Assembly (NCBI GenBank): GCA_902798105.1
Contig: CADBVG010000027.1
Span: 1 to 40,962 of the forward strand
Direction of reading: 5' to 3'
DNA from: an uncultured Eubacteriales bacterium
GTDB taxonomy: Bacteria; Bacillota; Clostridia; Christensenellales; Aristaeellaceae
DNA length: 40,962 nucleotides
This document shows, one piece after another, positions 40,043 through 40,962 of this stretch. Made by a program: the position numbers and the translations under genes. The first letter of the stretch is position 1. Every line of letters begins with the position of its first letter. Below the pieces are notes generated by a model, which made no database searches, had not been told where the DNA came from, and saw only the letters and a list, made by a program, of their open reading frames with translations.

Positions 40043-40840
40043 TCATGCCTCTTGCAGGCCCCCGATGCCAAAGTATTCCTTCAAAATCCCGCGCAGGGCC
40101 TGGTCGTCCCGGATGCGCTCCGTCCGGGTCGCGCCGTTGCGACGAACCGTGAACACATCGTCGGTGACGGACAGGGCGCCGTCTGCGGTGCGCAGGTTCA
40201 CCAGCACATTTTTGACGAATATGGATTCCGGGTCTATGGCGCTCTTCATGTTGGCGGCGATGAACTCCTGGGGCGTCTGGGGGAAGGTATTGAACTGGAG
40301 CACGGCCTCCCGCGCGCCGGTGGAGGTAATCCGGGAGACGGTCCACCAGTAGTCGTCGAAGCGGTCAATGCGGAAGTACTCGCCCCGCACGTCCCGCCCG
40401 ACGCCGTCAGCGATCTCCAGCGCCCCGGCGGGCATGGGGCCGCCGAAACCCACGTCGCAGAAGTACAGCTTCCCTCCAAGCGCCACCACCACGGCCCGAT
40501 GGGCGCAGGGCGGCAGGAAGTCCCGCCCCCGCACCACCCGGCAAAACACCGAGCGGGCGTCGAAGCCAAGGTCCAGAAGCAGCCGGGTAAACAGCGCGTT
40601 CAGCTCATAGCAATACCCGCCTCGGCGGCGGACCACCACCTTGTCGTAGAGGTCGGGAATTTCCAGGCTCACCGGTATATGCAGCCAGCTGGTGTTCAGG
40701 TCCTCAAAGGGGATGTGGGTCTGGTGCGCCCAGATGAGAGCGTTCAGGCCTGCAAAGGTAACGGAAGGCGCTACGGACAGCCCGATACGGGAGAGGTATT
40801 CCGACAGATCCGGGATCGGTTGGTTCAGAGTTTCGTACAT
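40043..40840 (-). CDS. Arylamine N-acetyltransferase
   Basis: 265 residues. It transfers acetyl from acetyl-CoA to arylamines or hydrazines. The cysteine-protease-like triad is visible: Cys77 in RRRGGYCYELN, His114 in CAHRAVVV and Asp129 in FCDVGFGG. The IPFEDLN segment near 43-49 is typical of the family. GGAGGT lies 6 bases before ATG 40840. Bacterial NATs may inactivate aromatic drugs or take part in secondary metabolism; no linked pathway is visible. Confidence 0.92.
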   Translation of the reverse strand: MYETLNQPIPDLSEYLSRIGLSVAPSVTFAGLNALIWAHQTHIPFEDLNTSWLHIPVSLEIPDLYDKVVVRRRGGYCYELNALFTRLLLDLGFDARSVFCRVVRGRDFLPPCAHRAVVVALGGKLYFCDVGFGGPMPAGALEIADGVGRDVRGEYFRIDRFDDYWWTVSRITSTGAREAVLQFNTFPQTPQEFIAANMKSAIDPESIFVKNVLVNLRTADGALSVTDDVFTVRRNGATRTERIRDDQALRGILKEYFGIGGLQEA

Positions 40841-40865
40841 AGGTAACCTCCTGGGTTGTATGGGT

Positions 40866-40962
40866 AAATTCTGATTTGTCGCGGAGCGACAAATCAGAAT
40901 TTGAGTGGCTAGTGGCTAGTGATCAGTGGCTAGTGAATGATGAAATCCTTGCGGATTTCTTT
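40866..40962. repeat. Composite palindromic element, copy 3 (cut by the window end)
   Basis: A 17-bp stem (40866-40882 and 40886-40902) with a GGA loop, a heptamer arm of the TAGTGGC type (40903-40940) and the hairpin GAAATCC-TTGC-GGATTTC (40942-40959). The last 33 bases (about 40930-40962) equal the reverse complement of the same part of copy 1, so this copy is in opposite orientation. The rest lies beyond the window. Confidence 0.8.

Overview
The window reads as chromosomal DNA of a GC-rich, Gram-positive anaerobe of the Clostridia (Bacillota), probably a gut or rumen lineage such as Christensenellales. This placement is inferred from gene content and style: strong GGAGG ribosome-binding sites, Potassium-uptake TrkAH, a potABCD operon led by a cupin regulator, TerD/TelA/YceG stress proteins, an exported FMN/FAD reductase and a spore-coat-type CotH kinase protein. 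No rRNA, tRNA, phage, transposase or CRISPR array was seen. Thirty-two protein genes are called; two of them are tentative.

Layout. 216-4152 (minus): a membrane-anchored lamin-tail/CotH protein and class II fructose-bisphosphate aldolase. 4380-8088 (plus): a TIM-barrel sugar isomerase-like protein, transcribed divergently from fba, then trkA-trkH. 8166-11730: a visibly AT-richer island with three exported proteins (two with peptidoglycan-binding domains) on the minus strand and a small XRE repressor facing away from them. Two matching 17-bp dyads sit in the shared promoter region. 11845-15402 (plus): a HipA-like kinase, an exported esterase and a MATE pump. 15646-16533 (minus): a PfkB-family, possibly pseudouridine, kinase. 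17385-21794 (plus): XRE-cupin regulator and potABCD. 21836-31538 (minus): two tentative small genes, an atypical HPr, and a Ter-type stress cluster (TerD-like, TelA, YceG-like, rhomboid, TerD, calcium P-type ATPase). 31721-40840 (minus): an eukaryote-type glycogen branching enzyme, a BIG2 exported protein, the PmbA/TldD protease pair, an exported flavin reductase and an arylamine N-acetyltransferase.

The most unusual content lies between the genes. A family of composite palindromes recurs: a long stem with a 3-nt loop, then arms made of heptamer repeats, two short hairpins and a shared core. Full copies lie at 15431-15646 and 28013-28170 (the second without the flanking stem). A third enters at 40866 and runs off the window. 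Fragments lie at gene ends, and one supplies the stop codon of the CotH gene. A second palindrome family (GGCGGC...GCCGCC next to CTACAG) is intergenic at three places and occurs twice in frame inside the YceG-like gene. A third, roughly 590-bp structured element (16618-17201) has inverted ends and a tandem series of hairpins with a compensatory base change. Together with the XRE-controlled exported operon, these are the best candidates for something undescribed.
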